From Oligoflexia bacterium (lineage in GTDB: Bacteria > Bdellovibrionota > UBA1018), in NCBI GenBank assembly GCA_903895855.1, contig CAITVN010000121.1:17696-81695 (forward strand): a DNA stretch of 64,000 nt. Direction: 5' to 3'. Positions 61,297-64,000 of the stretch are shown piece by piece; the stretch's first letter is position 1; each line of letters opens with the position of its first letter. Under the pieces are notes generated by a model that made no database searches, was not told the origin of the DNA, and saw only the letters and a program-made list of their open reading frames with translations. The translations under genes were made by a program, and so were the position numbers.

Positions 61297-64000
61297 TCAG
61301 GGGCTATATCCATTAGTATAGATGTCAGTGATCTCATCTGCGCTCAGCGCCCGACTCCAAATACCGACGTCGTCAATTTTGCCCGCAAAGGTTTCAGTTG
61401 CGGTGCCGTCGGTACCGCCGATCACGATGTTGGGGTCACCATAATATGGCCAACCACCCGCGCTATTGGTTTCGCCAACTTTAACTCCATTGACATACAT
61501 CTGATTTTTGGTGCTAGACACGAGGCCCACCAGGTGGCTCCACTGATTGAGGGGTAGAGCATTTGTTGGCAAGGCACTAGATGTCGGGGTGCTATTGTGA
61601 TCAAAAGCGAAGAAATAGGGTTTACCATCAGCGCCAATGTAAATGACTTTATCGTAGGTATTTGAGGCATTCCCATTATTACTATGCCCAGCGATTCTGG
61701 TGATCGCGCTAGGCCAGGCCGTTGGGTAAACCCAGGCCGAGACCGTAGCGTAGGCTGAGTTCAGTTTGGCGCTGGCGCTCCAGAGATACGATTTATAGTC
61801 ATTAGAAAGTGTACCCGGAAACGAAACCGCGTAACCACCCCCATGTCCGGTCACAGCCATGGTAGCCGAGCCGAAAAGGGTTAGGTCATTTTGACTGGGT
61901 GAACTGTCGGCCAGTACCGCCCCAGAAGTTTCATTCATGTGCCAGTAACCCCCAATATCGCAGTTAATGTCTGAGGTAGCTTTAGTTACCTGCCACTCAT
62001 AGGTTTGAGTGATTGAAGTGTCAGCGGCTGTAACTAAAACTTGAACGGTGTTGCTGCCGGCACTAACAGGTATAGCGGGTGAAAATGCGGTGGCGGCAAT
62101 AGTCGAATACGCTGACCAAGCCCCATTTCCATTTTTGTATCGCCACTGCAAGGTGCTACCTGAGTCTGCGTGGGGTGTCGCAGAGAGGGCAACAGTGGCC
62201 ACTTCACATGAGATGTTCATGCGGTAGGTGAATTGCCCCCGCCAAAAATTGGGTGACCCGCTCAATAGGTTACTGTGATCATCATAAATTGGAAAATCAG
62301 TCAAAAAAGCATCAGTTGAGGCCGCGAAAACTGGCCCCTGTTGGTTCGTGTAAAGTGATAGCACTTCGCTAGCGGTTAAGTCGGTATCCCAAACTGCAAA
62401 ATCGTTCATGCTGACGTTTCCTACGCAACCGCTGTTGCCATCACAGCCAGAAGCAGAACTTCGACCGAGGTACTGAGGGGCGTTCCAAGCAGTTGCACCA
62501 CTCCTCGCAATGCTACCAACCGCTACCCCATTGATGTAGAATATTTCTGTTGTCCCACTCATAGTGGCCGCAAAGTGGTACCACTCATCTTTGTGGTGCA
62601 TGGCAGTGACGATATTCAATGAAGGGTTATTAATCGAAAGACTATTCAGGTACTGCGAAAACTGAAGATTATACCCGGCATATTGAGCTGACCACGCCGA
62701 GTCGAGTAGATATTGAAACCTACCTGTCAGCCCATTGAATTTTGCCCAAAGAGCGTAGCTTGATGTGGCGTATGAGCCCATTGCTGGCAAATACGCAAGC
62801 CGGCCATCGCCAAACTTCGCGGCATAGTTACCCACATGAGCATCGGCTGCAGTTACCGCAGCGTTTGCCGTGCTGCCATGAGCCCCGCCGATGGAGTCGA
62901 GCACTTCGCCAGCAGTACCGTTCCAGACGGGTTCATTGAGTCGGTAATAGTGTGCGAGGTGGGCCCACTGTGGGGTCCATGAGACATCAAGTGGTGGCGC
63001 TGATGCGCACACGACGCGGGCAAAATTTTCGGTGGTAGTGCTAAAAATTCCAGTATTGTAAGTGACGTTGCAGCTCTGACCAAAAGGTGGGGTCATTACA
63101 TAAATATAGTAATCATCGCCAGCAGTTCCAAACCAATGAGCCGAACTAAAATTACCGTCACCTGAGAGGTTCAGGGTCTCTGTGGTATTGCCGTAGCTAT
63201 AACGAATTCCCAAAGCCAGGGCCCCAGTTGCCCCAGAAACGGCCCCCTGCACTGGTCTTGCAATGAAATTCCACCGTGGATAAAAAGTGATCTTAGAGCT
63301 TGACATCGCTACGGTGTCGCCGGGTTGATAAGTGGTTGAGTTGTAGTCCCATCCGCCAAAAGTGTAACCAGTCGCTGTGAGATTGCCCGTGTTGGCTTTC
63401 ACGGTGACCAGGTCTCCAATTGCGTAGAGGTTCGTATCTGCGGCGGGTAAAGTACCTCCTGTGGAGCCATTGGCACTATAGACGGCCCGAAATTTACTAG
63501 CGATCTGCCACCGTGAATACAAATCGGTATTCGCAGTGATCGTTAGCGTGCTTGCGGCGGCGTAAGAGGTTCCACCACTCAATTGAAGCAGTCCGTTTAC
63601 GTAAGAAAAACCACCGCTATTAATCGTATTCCAATTGAGAAAAACATAACCCGGTTTTGTAAGCGTATTAGCGCCAGCAACTGTCACAGGATCGCCGTTT
63701 GCATAGCCATTAGCATCTGCGGGTACCGACCCAGTCGTGCCCCACTGATCGTGATAAGTGACATTGAAGCCCGAGGCGCTTCTGGTAACTGTCACGGCAT
63801 ATGTCTGCGTGGTTGTGCCATCTTGGGCCGTCACTGCGACGTCAATGACATTTGCACCGACACTCAGAGCGATTGAACCCGATGGGCTGCCAGAGGTGAC
63901 GGCCGTCATCGTGCTACCGTGAATGCCAGCGGTGATGGTTGCGTGTGACTCTGCGCGAGTGGGCGTGAGGGTAATTGAAGCAGTGCCGTTCACCACCGAC
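61297..64000 (-). CDS. C-terminal part of a large surface protein with repeat and LamG domains
   Basis: About 900 residues visible, open past the right edge (the codon before 63996 is still in frame). From the edge inward: cadherin-like beta-sandwich segments (VDVAVTAQDGTTTQTYAVTV), two InlB B-repeat/Flg_new units (NGDPVTVAG...YVFLNWNT; AIGDLVTVKA...YTFGGWDY), then two LamG/concanavalin-like domains (LAHYYRLNEPVW...ILDFAVWDT-type ends; GGYWHMNETSGAV ... KIDDVGIWSRALSADEITDIY), with another beta-sandwich between them. The C-terminus YTNGYSP closes the last LamG domain. No LPXTG or outer-membrane barrel is at the end. Probably a glycan-binding adhesin or secreted fibre. Located next to the polysaccharide genes. 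Confidence 0.88.
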   Translation of the reverse strand, partial: SVVNGTASITLTPTRAESHATITAGIHGSTMTAVTSGSPSGSIALSVGANVIDVAVTAQDGTTTQTYAVTVTRSASGFNVTYHDQWGTTGSVPADANGYANGDPVTVAGANTLTKPGYVFLNWNTINSGGFSYVNGLLQLSGGTSYAAASTLTITANTDLYSRWQIASKFRAVYSANGSTGGTLPAADTNLYAIGDLVTVKANTGNLTATGYTFGGWDYNSTTYQPGDTVAMSSSKITFYPRWNFIARPVQGAVSGATGALALGIRYSYGNTTETLNLSGDGNFSSAHWFGTAGDDYYIYVMTPPFGQSCNVTYNTGIFSTTTENFARVVCASAPPLDVSWTPQWAHLAHYYRLNEPVWNGTAGEVLDSIGGAHGSTANAAVTAADAHVGNYAAKFGDGRLAYLPAMGSYATSSYALWAKFNGLTGRFQYLLDSAWSAQYAGYNLQFSQYLNSLSINNPSLNIVTAMHHKDEWYHFAATMSGTTEIFYINGVAVGSIARSGATAWNAPQYLGRSSASGCDGNSGCVGNVSMNDFAVWDTDLTASEVLSLYTNQQGPVFAASTDAFLTDFPIYDDHSNLLSGSPNFWRGQFTYRMNISCEVATVALSATPHADSGSTLQWRYKNGNGAWSAYSTIAATAFSPAIPVSAGSNTVQVLVTAADTSITQTYEWQVTKATSDINCDIGGYWHMNETSGAVLADSSPSQNDLTLFGSATMAVTGHGGGYAVSFPGTLSNDYKSYLWSASAKLNSAYATVSAWVYPTAWPSAITRIAGHSNNGNASNTYDKVIYIGADGKPYFFAFDHNSTPTSSALPTNALPLNQWSHLVGLVSSTKNQMYVNGVKVGETNSAGGWPYYGDPNIVIGGTDGTATETFAGKIDDVGIWSRALSADEITDIYTNGYSP

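Overview
The window reads as a chromosomal segment of a Gram-negative bacterium of moderate GC. It encodes an MsbA-type lipid exporter, a heptosyltransferase-family enzyme, an outer-membrane beta-barrel protein and many exported proteins. The gene set (secreted M13 and clostripain peptidases, DksA-like protein, AlkB-type hydroxylase, long-form urocanate hydratase, very large LamG surface protein) would suit a Bdellovibrio-like lineage. That placement is inference; no rRNA or tRNA gene was seen to confirm it.

Left part (1-35 kb), mostly housekeeping. A partial secreted M13 metallopeptidase runs off the left edge. It is followed by a secreted hypothetical protein and an AlbA_2/Schlafen-type regulator lying between diverged direct repeats. 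Next come a TRAM-domain RNA m5U methyltransferase and a tightly packed lepA-lepB-pyrB-pyrC-carA run. A small Ala/Lys-rich exported protein sits behind a sigma-28-like promoter. An envelope-sugar block follows: GT9, two GT2 proteins (one fused to a GNAT domain), UDP-glucose dehydrogenase, a WaaE-like GT2, a class I amidotransferase, a flippase-like protein and a short RecQ-like helicase. Then come a clostripain-family protease, a DksA-like protein, an MsbA-like ABC exporter, a GalE-HAD fusion, an AlkB-like hydroxylase, recO, hutU and the 5'-truncated remnant of an AAA/DUF4143 ATPase. Two copies of a 165-bp inverted-repeat element, with arm changes that compensate each other, lie at 1801-1965 and 30092-30254.

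Right part (35-61 kb), a dense polysaccharide-modification island. Its genes form several divergent units. (i) A Dlt-like set: adenylation enzyme, MBOAT acyltransferase, SGNH protein and a separate carrier protein. (ii) Small-molecule enzymes interleaved with it: AsnB, a WbpG/PseA-like PP-loop amidotransferase, a CysK-fold PLP enzyme and an FMN alpha-hydroxy-acid oxidase. (iii) An ABC exporter, several GT2 enzymes, a GT-C-like membrane protein, an O-antigen ligase/polymerase-like protein, a DegT aminotransferase and a radical SAM protein. (iv) A sulfation set: cysC, cysD, a shortened cysN and two sulfotransferases. The simplest reading is a surface glycan that is sulfated and also carries an activated small acid or amino acid delivered by the Dlt-like machinery. 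The adenylation enzyme has Gly where amino-acid-activating enzymes have the substrate-binding Asp, and an alpha-hydroxy-acid oxidase is nearby, so the transferred group may not be an ordinary alpha-amino acid. This cassette is my best candidate for an undescribed system.

The right edge holds the C-terminal ~900 residues of a large surface protein with repeat and LamG domains.
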